Below are positions 1 through 10,989 of a stretch of DNA of 64,000 bases, piece by piece. Below the pieces are notes generated by a model, which was given only the letters and a program-made list of their open reading frames with translations, was not told where the DNA came from and ran no database searches. The translations under genes were made by a program, and so were the position numbers. Within the stretch, counting starts at the first letter, position 1. Each line of letters opens with the position of its first letter. The DNA comes from Campanula takesimana (lineage: Eukaryota; Streptophyta; Magnoliopsida; Asterales; Campanulaceae), in contig JAOWBW010001626.1 in assembly GCA_026119855.1 (NCBI GenBank), positions 310,001 to 374,000 of the forward strand. Direction: 5' to 3'.

Positions 1-2
1 TA

Positions 3-722
3 CCAGATGATATTCTCCTTAACATCTTCAGCGAAATTCACGATGCTAAACAGCTTTTCAATTTATCCATGGTCTCCAAGCGATTTGCTTCCCTCATCCC
101 CAACCATTCTCCAAGCACAATCACCTTACAATTGCCCCGACGCGATCAATTGGTCAGTAATACAATCTTCTTGAGGTATAAATTTATTGCTTCGTTTAAG
201 AAATTCCTCAACAAATTTCAATTTATACATACCTTACACATCAAACTCACCCGAGAATTTTACAATGTTGACATATTTATTGAATTCTCCGCGCCTGGTA
301 ATGGTAATAAACCTCCCCAGATTTTAATTTTATCTTCCTTAATTCGTACCATCAAAATTACCGAGGTTGATTCGAGAAATCACTACTCCCCATTATGGAA
401 CGATATTCGTACTAGTGAGTGTTTCCCCTCACTATATCCTTGGTACAACGTGTGTGGAAGATGGGAGGAGCCATTGAGGATGTTATTGCCTGAAATCAAA
501 GAGCAGCCTTTTAAGAATTGGTACATGGATAATTTGATACTTCCGGAATGTAAGGGTGTAATGAGAGATGTAATGCTTTCGGTTACGAGAGCTGCTTGGG
601 GGAATAATGGTGTTTTTTTTCTTCATAATAGTAGAGGCAAAGACGAGGATTTGTTGGATGCTGTAAGGCAGGTTATGAATAGATATGAAAAATTTAGCGA
701 ATTTAGATTTAACTTTTACTAG
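3..722 (+). CDS. F-box domain protein, 3' part (5' end outside window)
   Basis: An open frame runs from base 3 to a TAG stop at 720-722 and is already open at the window edge. Its first residues read PDDILLNIFSEI, then NLSMVSKRF, which is the typical N-terminal F-box pattern (LPxDIL...W/SxVSKRF). F-box proteins are the substrate-recruiting subunits of SCF ubiquitin ligases and bind SKP1 through this motif. The ATG at 69 lies inside the F-box and is in frame, so it is not the true start; the real start must lie just left of the window. About 240 residues are visible. After the F-box I see no kelch or leucine-rich repeat that I can name, so the substrate class is unknown. The short C-terminus may mean a small F-box protein or a truncated one. 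No frameshift is visible. Confidence 0.8.
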   Translation, partial: PDDILLNIFSEIHDAKQLFNLSMVSKRFASLIPNHSPSTITLQLPRRDQLVSNTIFLRYKFIASFKKFLNKFQFIHTLHIKLTREFYNVDIFIEFSAPGNGNKPPQILILSSLIRTIKITEVDSRNHYSPLWNDIRTSECFPSLYPWYNVCGRWEEPLRMLLPEIKEQPFKNWYMDNLILPECKGVMRDVMLSVTRAAWGNNGVFFLHNSRGKDEDLLDAVRQVMNRYEKFSEFRFNFY

Positions 723-909
723 GAATGGGATGCTGTTGTATTCTTCATTTGTGATTATACTATTCTACTAAACTATTATATATGTATAACATTTGTTCAT
801 TCATGTTTCAGTAATGTAGTTAATATCCATGTCCACAAATCAGATTCACTAGTATGGTTTGGTGTATATTGGTGGAAATGCACCTTGTACCTTAGCTTTC
901 TTTTGTTTA

Positions 910-977
910 CTCCCTCCGTCCCAGCACAAGTAGGACTAAAAGAGAAAGAAGTCTTACTTCTTCTGGGACGGAGGGAG
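910..977. mobile_element. Very short Stowaway-type MITE (68 bp)
   Basis: Terminal inverted repeats CTCCCTCCGTCCCAG and CTGGGACGGAGGGAG are flanked by TA on both sides (908-909, 978-979). Only about 40 bp lie between the ends. TA target duplication and this terminus are diagnostic of Tc1/mariner-derived Stowaway MITEs. Confidence 0.85.
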
Positions 978-979
978 TA

Positions 980-1326
980 TGCACTAGATAAAGTATGGTA
1001 TGCATCTAGTTTGTAGAGTTGGGTCTCCAAATCACGTTACCTCCTTGATATCTTACTGCTGCCTCTGAATTATCTATGATCATAGGAAGAGTCCTGGAAA
1101 CACAGGGTCCATTGCTAGAAGTTGTGTTGCGTTGTGTGTTGGACTGCACCTTATTGAGGTAGGTATTACCAAGTAGTCCTTGACATTAATGGTGAACTTC
1201 AGAAAGCGTTTGACTAAATTTAACCTTTTTCCATTGTTCAACCACTGGGTTCCGGATGGACGAAAGAAAATTAGTGTGCTGGATTGCTGGCCGTATGCTT
1301 ATGAAATCAAACATGAGTAGTGCTAT
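980..1326. other. Intergenic, nothing recognised
   Basis: No coding potential, RNA gene or repeat boundary could be supported here; short open frames carry no recognisable motif. Confidence 0.5.
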
Positions 1327-1327
1327 A

Positions 1328-1611
1328 CTCCCTCCGTCCCACCTCACTTGACACCCATGAGGTGGGCACAATAACTAAGAAAAAAAAGAATAAAATAATG
1401 AAAATGTGTGGTAGAAAATGAAGAGAGAGAATGAGTGGGGTAAATAGTAGTGTTGGTTGAATAAATTGAGTGGTGGAAAATGAATAAAGAGAATGAGTGG
1501 TGGGGTAGAGTGAATATAAAATTATAAAAAGCAGGCTATTTTGGGAAGTGTCAAGTGAGCTGGGACAGACCAAAATGGAAATAAGTGTCAAGTGAGCTGG
1601 GACGGAGGGGG
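1328..1611. mobile_element. Stowaway-type MITE
   Basis: The ends CTCCCTCCGTCCCACCTCAC and GTGAGCTGGGACGGAGGGGG form a terminal inverted repeat flanked by TA (1326-1327, 1612-1613). The inner sequence GTCAAGTGAGCTGGGAC occurs twice near the right end, so the right terminus is partly duplicated. Confidence 0.85.
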
Positions 1612-1912
1612 TATTTGTCAAATTCAACTGAAGTGCCATCAACAAAGAAAAATTGTTATAGTATCGACATATCTTCACATCATACTTTTTGCTATGAATG
1701 AATCATTTGACATTTCATGTTTTTCTTTCATCTCATAAAGCGAGTAAAAGTTTAAGAATTATAGACGTTAACAAAGCATGCTTATGAATATGTGTGCATT
1801 CTTCCTTTTCATTTGCCCATGATTCCATGCATTTGGTGTGAGTTAAACTTGTAAATGATAATAATGGTACTTTTATAAAACTTGTATCTTCATGTACCAG
1901 CATTATCCAATA

Positions 1913-2151
1913 CTCCCTCCGTTTCACGTCACTTGAGACTTTTGGTCAACTTAGGATCGTTTTAACCAAGACTTTACAGAAAATTCTATGATCCTAATGG
2001 AAATTTAAAAGTTATAAAATGATTCACCATAAAAAACACTCTCAATAACAATTTTTAATTTTTTATCAAGATCAATCAAATTTTCTTTAAAGTCTTGGTC
2101 AAAACGATCCTAAATTGACCAAAAGTCTCAAGTGACGTGAAACGGAGGGAG
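1913..2151. mobile_element. Stowaway-type MITE with very long inverted repeats
   Basis: TA-flanked. The left arm (CTCCCTCCGTTTCACGTCAC, followed by TTGAGACTTTTGGTCAA) is matched by its reverse complement at the right end. The arms extend about 60 bp each, so nearly the whole element can fold back. Confidence 0.88.
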
Positions 2152-2809
2152 TATGTATCTAAAGAGTCTTTATTTCTCTGGTGCGATTCAATTTTTATCA
2201 CAATTAACTCTGTATAGATATGTAGTTGTTAAACAGCATAGCTCGTGGGCAGAGTTCCGGAACTATTTCAGGCAACAGGTTGTTCCCATGCCTTGCAAGT
2301 CATGTTTCACTATTCTCCGTGCAGTCACATTATAACTCGGAGTTGTGGTGCTGTTAGTTGCGGAGTCTTTGAAGCTACTTTTTGGGATCCGTTGAGTGCA
2401 AAATAACTACCAAGTTTGATTCAGGTTTCAATTCCTTAAACCATCAGCCGTGCTTTGTTCTTTCCAAAGATCTTCTCTTTGTTTGAGTCACTCAAGAATT
2501 TCATGCGCATATATAAAAGATAATACACCATCTCTCTAAAATATGGGGGAGTCAAACTTTTTGTGGTTGATGCTTTTATTTGGGTGTACCTTCCTAATAT
2601 TGCACAGTAATAATTGTCTTTTCTGGAAATGTGACTACCTTTTTTGGTCAAAACAAAATGGAAAGTGAGATCATCTTTTTTGAACGCTAGGATTATTAAT
2701 GATATAGCAACATTTGTTTGATGATGCTTCTAGTTTCTTTTGCTAGTCCTACTTTATATTATAAGTTCGGATTTACTAGCAGCAGTCTTAGTCTTGAGGT
2801 TTGCTCATA
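2152..2809. other. Intergenic, nothing recognised
   Basis: No gene, RNA or repeat that I can name. Short open frames on both strands lack motifs and look like chance. Confidence 0.4.
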
Positions 2810-2860
2810 CTCCCTCCGTCCCGAAAAATATGTCCCATTGACTTTTCATGGTTGTAGATA
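2810..2860 (+). mobile_element. Single Stowaway-type terminus (partner end not found)
   Basis: CTCCCTCCGTCCCG preceded by TA at 2808-2809. No matching right terminus is visible in the next 500 bp, so this is a truncated element or one with a badly decayed right end. Only the left boundary is reliable. Confidence 0.5.
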
Positions 2861-3069
2861 GGTAGTCCTTGTTGGGTTGTTTTGGAATTGGGTCAAATCT
2901 GGCGTTGTACAAATTACCGTACTAGTGAAAATAGTGGAAGTCAATGTTGATTGAAGATGAAGGGGAAAGAGTAAATCGAGATTCTAAGTCCCCGTATGCT
3001 TTTTGTTGGTCAAACAAACCACTTCATGAGTGAAGCAAAACAAGGCTTTTAACTGCCGTAGTCTCTCTT

Positions 3070-3193
3070 TGTCTCCTCTTCTCAGTCAAATCGTCCGCCT
3101 GGAAAACCAGCGCGGGTTTGCTCCTCTTGCAAGGTCGGCTGTTTTGAATGGCTGTCGACGCTTCTCTACAGAACCAGTCTGTCCAGTAGAAGG
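3070..3193 (+). other. Possible orphan exon fragment, unrecognised
   Basis: A GC-richer stretch rises out of AT-rich surroundings. One frame (SNRPPGKPARVC and onward) stays open to about 3192, where AAG is followed by GTTAGT, a plausible splice donor. No continuing exon could be found downstream and the peptide is not recognised. It could be a gene-fragment relic or a 5' leader. Low confidence. Confidence 0.2.
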
Positions 3194-3381
3194 TTAGTAT
3201 TTTCCTTGATTTTGTAAGCAGCTCTCAGACTGTAAAATCTCCTTTGATTTATCTCTTCATCTCTCTGGTCAGATTATTCACTTTTTTTTTTTTCTTTCCA
3301 ATCAGGCCTTCAATTTGAGGAAATAAGAAGAAGATATAGATTATAGGGTTGGACTTGTTATCCTTTAACTGGTGTTATGTA

Positions 3382-3636
3382 CTCCCTCTGTCCCAGAATG
3401 ATAGTCCCCCTATTTTCATGGGTTTTACGAAGAAACTTTGAGTAATAATTAAGGCTACTTTTAATTATTCTAATGAAATTTTTGAAATTGTTCTTAATAC
3501 ACCATTATAAATACTATTAATATCAATTTTTAGATTCACATTAATATAATTATAAGTAACATTTATAACTATTCAAAGTTCCCTCCTTGTAGTAACAACC
3601 AAAAAAAGGTAGACTATCTTCTTGGGTCGGAGGGAG
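3382..3636. mobile_element. Stowaway-type MITE
   Basis: CTCCCTCTGTCCCAGAATGA at the left, CTTGGGTCGGAGGGAG at the right, TA on both sides. The inner arms share GATAGTC/GACTATC, the subfamily also seen inside FMT introns. Confidence 0.8.
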
Positions 3637-3875
3637 TATAATTTAGGTGGACTATCCTTCTGTATAATTTAGGGTTTTCTGTCTTATTGTTATTAATTCG
3701 TTAATTCTCCATCACAATTTAAGTTATTGCGTTCATCTCAATGACCTAAAAATTGTGGTCAGCATTTAAATTTCTTTTCTTTTTTAAACAGCATAATATT
3801 ATAAAGCCAGAGCATTTAAATTTCTTTTGAATGAATATGTAGCATTTGATGACTTAGATTTTTGTTTTTATTCAC

Positions 3876-4042
3876 GAGCAATGCTAGGGGCACAAAATAA
3901 GCTCACAAGATGAGGTGACAATATTTATTGGTTGCATCGATAATGGACCTGCTACACTCTAATTAAAAACACTAATAACATTATTACACTTAGAATTTTG
4001 TGAGCACGTTTTTGTGACTTTTTTGTGCCTCTAGTATTATTC
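3876..4042. mobile_element. Small MITE, 'CTAGRGGCACAAAA' terminus, copy 1
   Basis: The left end GAGCAATGCTAGGGGCACAA is matched by the reverse complement of the right end (GAATAATACTAGAGGCACAA). A perfect 5-bp direct repeat TTCAC flanks it (3871-3875, 4043-4047). The interior is shared with the copy at 6142-6323 (TTGGTTGCATCGAT and following). Superfamily not certain. Confidence 0.7.
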
Positions 4043-4120
4043 TTCACTTGTTTACTGTTTAGTTAATGAGTGCGGGAGTCAAGTTGCAATACCAGTGGTA
4101 ACATAGATACATTTGATGAA

Positions 4121-5140
4121 GAGGTGGTCTCCCATGAGAACAAGGGGATCCGTCTCATGCATGAGACGGGTCGACCCATGATCCATGGGGCATGACCCGC
4201 CACGTGGCAGCCTCCCAGAGGTCCAAAAAAAAAATTATTTTGGTTTTTTTTGGTTTTTATGGTTTTTCTTTGAGTTTTTATATTATTTTTTCGGCTTTTC
4301 AGCCGTTCACCAAAAGTAATAGTTACCATAACTTAATGTAATGACTGTATACATATAAAGTAACATTGTTCATAAGATAACGTAACACCTGTTTTACAAA
4401 AACAAAAGCTCGTTTTACCCATTTTTCAAATGTAATACTAACTATAATTACATGTAACCCAAACAATATCTAAATGTAATTATCATTTATACTGAAATGT
4501 AATAATGCTTTTGCAAAAATGTAAAATATTGTGTATTTTGATTTAATTTTTTGAAAGAAAGTAACATTTGAAAAGTAACAACTCATATATGAATGTAATT
4601 GTTTGTACAAGTAAATGTAACACTTTAATAAAAGAAATTATAACATATTTCTATAGATAGTGTAATACTTTTACATGTAACACTAATCAAGTGTTTTTAG
4701 CTCTAAAAATGTAAATGGTTTAATTATTACTTTTTCTATACATATGTGTTACAATTATGTATAAACATTATTACATATAAGTAACACGTTCGTTACATTT
4801 TAGTTGTAATAAGTATTACTTTTGGCAAACGAAGAAAACATAGAAAAAAACACTGTTACTTTTCTGTATATATGTATTACTTTTATGTATACAAACCGTT
4901 ACTTTATATGAATACAGTCATTACATTAAGTTATAGTAACTATTACTTTTGACAAACCGAAAAAAACCAAAAAAAAAACCAAAAAAAAAATAAAAAATTT
5001 TTGGGGCCTATGAGAGGCTGCCACGTGGCAGGTTCGACCCCTGGGTCCTGGAGCCGGTTCGTGGGTCGGGCGGGCGGGTAAAGAACCGACCCGTTTCATG
5101 GATGAGACGGATCATGCATGTGTGCACACAAGCTTTTGTC
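4121..5140. mobile_element. Foldback MULE-like element rich in GTAAC motifs, copy 1
   Basis: The left end (GAGGTGGTCTCCCATGAGAA, then CCGTCTCATGCATGAGACGG) is mirrored at the right end (GATGAGACGGATCATGCATG through to TTTTGTC). Flanking 9-mers TTTGATGAA (4112-4120) and TTTGATGAT (5141-5149) match at 8 of 9, the target-duplication length of Mutator-like elements. The two halves are imperfect inverted copies: for example 4312-4350 pairs with 4910-4950. The AT-rich interior repeats GTAACA/GTAATA motifs and has no open frame of note. Related, longer copies occur at 50,630 and 58,961 with the same ends. Confidence 0.75.
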
Positions 5141-5396
5141 TTTGATGATGAAGACGACGATGAAGTAGAAGAATTGCCTGTAAAGTTGGGATTTGTCGTG
5201 AAGATGATTCTTTGGATATGCTAAGGAAAATCTCAATATTTTTCTTTGCAAACGAGACTGAAATGACCATCATCTTCCAATGAATATGAACCCTTTGTCA
5301 AATACAATATCATCTCCCTTTGTCTTTGTAAAATAGTTTTATTTTTTTATGAAATTTTAATTTTTTAATTGATATTTTAAGATTTGGAGTTGGTCT

Positions 5397-5811
5397 TGTG
5401 AAAAATGTGTTTTACCTTAAACAAAGGAAAAACGTGTTTTTCAAAAGCCATTGGCGCTTTTAAAAATACATGCGGTGACATTTTTGTAAATAATTGGGAG
5501 CATCATAAATGGCAAGTATTAATATTACAAAGTGCCAGTAATTCAAACTGACGTTTATAAACATTGGAATTGGCACTTTTCATAAGTGTCAATGTTAGTT
5601 TTTAGAAGTGCCAGCCATTATAAGGGCACTTTTTAACATTGATACTGGCACTTATTAAAAGTGTCAGTGCTAGTGTCAATAAGTGCCAGTATTCATGTGC
5701 TGGCACTTACGATCAGCGCTGAACAACTTCCCGTTAATTACAAAAATGCCACCGCGCCAACTTAAAAACACGTTGTACGCGAACCTTAGGGTAAAACACG
5801 TTTTTTTCCAG
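5397..5811. mobile_element. Inverted-repeat element with reiterated AAGTGCCAGT motif
   Basis: The left arm (GTGTTTTACCTTAAAC ... AACGTGTTTTT ... TTGGCGC) pairs with the right arm (GCGCCAACTTAAAAACACGTT ... GGGTAAAACACG, read in reverse complement). Between them the motif AAGTGCCAGT and its complement ACTGGCACTT recur about ten times in both orientations. Such subterminal motif arrays are known from CACTA- and MULE-type elements as transposase-binding sites. No clear target duplication was found, so the class is open. Confidence 0.5.
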
Positions 5812-6141
5812 ATTTTTACTAAGAATTGATATTTCATTTTTTTTTAATAATGTGTTAGTAATAAATTTTAATATTTTATTGAGATAACTATATTTTTCTA
5901 AATCTTTAGTTAATTTTCCATTAAATTAGTCCTAAATTGTGTCATTTTAGAATGGAGGCAATAAAGGAGAAACAAGTATTACTTCCGTCTTAAAAAAAAA
6001 TATTAAATTTATTGTTAACCAAAAACAAATTTGAGAAATATTTGGATATTCATTTGAGATGGAAGGGGCTTGTTTAGACACTATTGAGGATGGTTTTGTT
6101 AATTAGCAACATTATAAACGGGCTCAAAGTATAACATTATT

Positions 6142-6323
6142 GGGCAATGCTAGGGGTACAAAAGAAGTTCACCAAATAATAGATACAAAATGAGGTGGCG
6201 ATATTTTATTGGTTGCATCGATTGTGGACCCGGCACACTCTAATTAAAAGCACCAATAAAAATCATGACACCTCATTTTGTGAGCTAAATTTTGTGATTT
6301 TTTTTGTGATTTTATATTTACCC
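6142..6323. mobile_element. Small MITE, copy 2 of the 3876 family
   Basis: Shares GGGCAATGCTAGGGG and the interior block TATTGGTTGCATCGAT with the element at 3876. Flanking 9-mers AACATTATT (6133-6141) and AACGTTATT (6324-6332) differ at one base, pointing to a 9-bp target duplication of MULE type. The right terminus is more decayed than in copy 1. Confidence 0.6.
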
Positions 6324-6332
6324 AACGTTATT

Positions 6333-7224
6333 TCTGGCCTTAATATGCACTCAAAGAATAGACCAATGAAATTTTAAATGGCCTTAATATGCACTCAGAG
6401 AATGGGTGTTTCTCAAATGCAATTTGTCGAGAAATATTTCTTTGGCCTCAAAATATTAGTCTCATTTAAACGATTAACATTTAATTACTTTGATCATAAA
6501 ATATAAAGTAAGACTATCATTTCGTACCGAAACATAGCAGATAATGGATAAGTGGGTGAGTTGAATGAAGGGGATAAAAAGAGAGGGTAAAATATAAATA
6601 AGGGTCTGAAGTTTTTGAGACTGATGTTTAAATTTTTGCAAAAGGATTTGAAGTTACCCAATATAGCAAATAGGAGCTTTTAGACGGAATCATCAAAAAT
6701 TTCAGTTAAATCATCACGTGTCAAGCAAGTGGTACTTAACAATGGTAAGTTGGTAATTTTTACACGGGTTTTTGGTCATTTCACACATAAGAAAATATGA
6801 AGTCCTAACTTTTAGACCCTAAACTACCAAAATCCTAACTTTAGACTTCAATTTAAGAATGCCCAAAACTTCAATTTAAAAATGAACCTTAACTTTAGAC
6901 CTAATTTCTCTTTTTATCGATCAATAAATAAATCGCGTTTGGTTTTATTAAGAAAATAAAAGTGCTATCGATATTACTAAAAAAACTATACAATTCAAAC
7001 TAATCCCCTCCCTCACTCTTTTCATACTTTATCATTCAAGATAAACTCATCTTTATTTTAATAGAATTATTTTCTAACTCTTAATGTTTAATTTATTGTA
7101 TATCAGGTTAATATATTTTTATTTTATTAATATACTACTTTTGATAATTTAACATGATTTCAAATAAAATTAAAAATCCGTATCTGTCGGATAATTAATG
7201 GATATATGATTGTCAACTTTATAA
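6333..7224. other. AT-rich intergenic, nothing recognised
   Basis: Low-complexity AT-rich DNA with repeated short phrases (CCTAACTTTAGACC, AAACTTCAATTTAA around 6,800-6,910) but no element ends or genes that I can define. Confidence 0.4.
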
Positions 7225-7239
7225 TAGTTATAAGGTGGT

Positions 7240-8684
7240 GACCTCTTATGATACCTTTAAATATTACGCCATTTTCGTAGACCATTACACTAAATACACA
7301 TGGCTCTACCCCATGGAAAATAAATGCGACACCTATGCCATCTTCACCCGTTTCAAATCTCTAGTTGAAAAAAAATCGCAAAGAAATCACTCAATTTTTC
7401 TCTGAGAATGGTGGCAAATACATCAAACTCACCCCTTCCCTCCTTCAATCTTGTATCTCCCACTTGGCATCCCCCCTTATACTCCCAAACACAATGACTT
7501 TGCCTAACGTCGCCATCAACACATTGTTGAAATTGGTCTTGCTCTTCTCTCCCATGTCCATCTTCCTCTAACATTTTGGCCTCACGCATTCACCACTGCA
7601 ACCTATCTAATAAACCGCCTACCCACACCCTCTCTTCACAATGACTCACCCTTTCTTCGCCTCTTTAAATTTTCTCCCAACTATTCTAAACAACGCAGTT
7701 TCGGCTGCTTATGCTACTCGTGGCTCCACCCTTACACCAAACACAAACTTGACCCAAAGTCTATCCCATGCATTTTTGTAGGCTACTCCCCCACTTAGGG
7801 CGCCTACTATTGTCTCGATCCCTCCACGTTTCGCCTCTACACCTCTCGCCATGTTAAATTAATTGAAACCGAGTTCCCATACCCCTCCCTTACTAAATCC
7901 ACCTCCCCACCCGCCACCATTCCCCTTTCCCGATGGTGTGTCGTCTCTTTACCACTTCTCTCTAGTCCATCACCTAACTCACTAACCTTTACACCTCCGC
8001 TTGCACCCCCTCCCCCTCCCATGTCCACTACTGAACCAACTACCCCACCTCATACCCATATTCAGCCCACCACCACTCAACCCCCAACCCCTACGCATCC
8101 CGACATTACCATCTCCTAACCTCCTATCACCACTCATGACCCTTCTACAACCTCATCCGATCCTACCCCAGCCTCTACCGAAGATACCACGTCCCCACCC
8201 AAATCCGCTGCTCCTCCGCCCCCTCTATCCGTACTATAGTAACCCGCATCTCCAACAATATTATCAATCCCAACCCAAAATATGCTTACCTTGCCACCCT
8301 TCTTTCACCCACCGGTCTCCCCACAACCATTAAACAAGCACTCTCTTTCCCCGAATGGCGTGCCGCCATGCTTGAAGAGTTCAGCGTTCTTACCCGTTAT
8401 CAAGCATGCTCTCTTGTTCCCTCCACTGAAGGCCACAATGTCATTGGTTGCAAGTGGGTCTTTCGCATCAAATATACCCCCGATAACACCATTCATAAAT
8501 ACAAAGCCCGCCTCGTTGCTAAAGGATTTCACTAATAACCTGGCATTGACTACTCCAAAAACTTTAGTCCTGTAGTTAAACATGTAACCATTCGCATTCT
8601 CCTCTCATTTGCCCTTAGTCAAGGTTGGTCTCTTCGCCAGCTTGACGTCAACAACGTTTTTCTTCAAGGTACACTCCAAGAAAT
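7240..8684 (+). pseudogene. Ty1/copia polyprotein relic: integrase to reverse transcriptase
   Basis: Conceptual translation across frames shows copia integrase-core pieces (FVDHYTKYTWLYP at about 7283; ENGGKYIKLT at about 7405) and the integrase C-terminal landmark GCLCY...KLDPKS...FVGYS (about 7700-7790). It also shows the start of reverse transcriptase (GCKWVFRIKY at about 8450; YKARLVAKGF at about 8500; LDVNNVFLQG at about 8642). Frames change near 7370 and 7560. In-frame stops occur at about 7797 and as two adjacent TAA codons at 8534-8539 where family members have glutamines. The coding body is interrupted at 8684 by a solo LTR and resumes at 10,200. It encodes no functional enzyme. Confidence 0.85.
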
Positions 8685-10199
8685 TGTTGGAGATTATGCC
8701 TTAGGCCCTTGAGAAAGGTCTTACGTTACATCATGTTCTCATTTGTTATGGAGATAACAACCCTGGATTATTATATGTTTTTACATGTTTGTTATAATAA
8801 TCCCCGTCCCTAGCACTTATGAAGAGCTACCATGAGTTTAATGGATAATCATATGATGATTATAGCGCATAGGATGCGGATTAAACTTGTGGGTACATGT
8901 TGGAGAACAAGTACTGGATAGACCCGTTATGAGATTTATGTTATGGTCAAATGTCATAATAGTCATATCATTTGATATCCTTAGACCTGAGATTATCATG
9001 GTCTTCCACATGATGAACATTATGTTTTACTTACTCAAACGCTACCCCTAACCGGGTAGTTATAAAGGCTACGATTGGCATAATCAAATTCTTGTAGGGA
9101 AGAATGATAAGTCAATATGGATTTTGTCCCTCCTCATAGAGATATCTGTTTAGGCCACTCGTAGAGTGAGATTGATGAAATGCGTGGCCACGCTCAAATG
9201 AATTGATGTGATCAATATCATTTGCTCATAATCAATCTACTCAAGATCTAGAAAGCATTGAACAATATAAGTTGACATGGACCATGACTTATGTTCAATA
9301 TGATATCGTGTGACAAAAGGATTGTGATATTTTCTATGAGGATAACGAACTTCGTTAAGTTATATTAATTGGGTAGTCATGATGGCTTACTAGAGTCCGC
9401 TCATGACTTATGGGGTTGAATCATTGCTAACTTAATATAATCCTATGGGGTCACACACAAAAGAACGAATCAAAGAAAAGGCTAAAATTGGAATTGCGTA
9501 AAAAAGCGTAAAAATCAGAATCAAGGAAAACATAAAATTGGATTTTCTGAAGGGTCCGGGCGGACCATCTTTGTGACCCGGTCGGAACAGGTTGTTGACC
9601 CGGTCGGGCAACTCCCTATACCCGATCGGGCAAAGAGGGTTTCGGACCTGTTTTTCCTGATTCAATTTTTGACGGGTTTTGGCATATTTCTCCTAAAAGG
9701 TTTAGGTTTAATAAGTATAAAAACCTCTCTCTTTACAAGGAATTAACCTAATTGGTATTGTATCATTATTAGTAGCCTCCATATGTTTGAGAAACACATT
9801 CTTGAGTTTAGATTGAGAATCAAAAGCTCAAGAACACCAAAATTCATATAGCCTTTGAAGATTAGAAAAACGTGTTTTCTAATGGGTCTAGCAATCCAAA
9901 TCTAGAATAGTTCTAGATATTTGTTCGCGTGTGGATACACATAGAGGATGTTTGCTTTAGCATCTCAAGTTCGTGTTCCTGTGATCCTAATTCAAAGAAT
10001 GCGAAGAACAAGGAGATCAAATCTTAAAACTTGAAGACTTGAAGATTTGAAGATCCGAAAATTTTAAACGCACAACATGGTTAGTATTCTATATTCATCT
10101 TGCTATTAATTTAATCATCATGAATGGATCTTGGGGCTTAGGGTTTTTTTGATTTCATATTTCCGTCTTCTGCTGCGCAAGGTGCCTCAAAACCCAACA
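8685..10199 (+). mobile_element. Solo LTR (about 1.5 kb) inserted in the copia pol relic
   Basis: Begins TGTTGGAGATTATGCC and ends CTCAAAACCCAACA, giving the TG...CA termini and short TGTTGG/CCAACA inverted repeat of plant copia LTRs. Near the right end, CTGCTGCGCA and the phrase GTGTGGATACACATAGAGG resemble copia LTR 3' regions. No internal domain is present, so it is a solo LTR left by LTR-LTR recombination. Flanking pentamers are GAAAT (8680-8684) and TAAAC (10,200-10,204), identical only in the central AAA. Even so, removing the LTR plus one pentamer puts the reverse-transcriptase frame on both sides back in register. Confidence 0.75.
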
Positions 10200-10362
10200 T
10201 AAACTTTCTACATGCAACAACCCCCTGGCTTTGTCGATTATGCCTCTCCCACTCAAGTCTGTCACTTGTCCAAGGCCATATATGGTCTCAAACAATCCCC
10301 TCGCGCTTGGTACACCGAGATCAAGTCCTACCTTATCTCCTACGGCTTTCACCCCTTGTTTT
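10200..10362 (+). pseudogene. Continuation of the copia reverse-transcriptase relic
   Basis: Directly after the solo LTR one reading frame gives YMQQPPGFVDY and SKAIYGLKQSPRAWY, the segment that follows the FLQG motif in copia reverse transcriptase. Homology ends near 10,362, where reverse-strand gypsy sequence begins. The rest of reverse transcriptase and RNase H are absent. Confidence 0.85.
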
Positions 10363-10730
10363 ATTTCAGAGTAAAAGAAAAAGCCCTCAGTAAAAGATGC
10401 TCTATAGGGAGTGCAACTGGTTTCATACTCTGACAAATTTGCACAAACTGCGAAATATGTTTGTTTGGGTTCTCCCTGGGTGTCCCAATGAAGTGGGGTA
10501 ACTGGTTCAACAAGCCCGACTTCAACTCAAATGTAACCCATGTAGGTAGAGCAGAGAATTTGACTGCATGAGGTTGCTCGTTCCAATTTGGGGTTGTTTT
10601 CTGTCTTAATGTCTGAGGTGGATCATTGTCTATAACCACTCCATCTCCACCAACACCAGGATTACTAGCAACACCGCCACCATCACTGGTGCGGTTCTCA
10701 TTCTCTGGATCATTTCTGCTAACACACTTG
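10361..10730 (-). pseudogene. Ty3/gypsy gag N-terminal fragment
   Basis: The minus-strand frame reads (internal Met at 10,639) PNWNEQ, FELKSGLLNQLPHFIG, ENPNKHISQFVQICQSMKP and LLLRAFSFTLK. This is the conserved start of the plant gypsy Gag domain (FELKxxLI...F.G...EDPxxHLxxFxxxC...IRLRLFPFSL). The frame is open up to about 10,730 before the ATG at 10,639. The domain is cut off at 10,361 by the junction with the copia relic, so it is a fragment. Confidence 0.8.
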
Positions 10731-10957
10731 CCTTAAATTTCCAGTTTTGTTGTTGTCTCTTCCTAAAAGTTCTTTCAATTTATGGGTCAAGACTTACAAG
10801 AAAATTATCAGTAGAACGGGGACCATACAACATTCCACACTACAAGACTAACAAGAATAATGCTTAACAGAAGAAAGAAAAAAACAAAATAATAAAGAAA
10901 AAGATAAAGAAAAGAAAAAGAAAAAGACAAGAAAAGAAAATAAGAACACAAACAAAT

Positions 10958-10989
10958 AAACACCGTTCCCTAGCAACGACTCCAAACTT
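10958..10989 (-). other. Degenerate retrotransposon primer-binding-site region
   Basis: TTCCCTAGCAACGACTCCA, read on the minus strand, is close to the TGGCGCCGTTGCCGGGGA primer-binding sequence common in plant gypsy elements. It lies just inside the LTR boundary and upstream of gag on the same strand, as expected. Several transitions separate it from the consensus. Confidence 0.6.

Noticed and set aside
8001..8575. Proline-rich open frames in the copia relic
   Set aside because: They are off-frame readings of the integrase-to-reverse-transcriptase linker; the real frame is identified by domain motifs.
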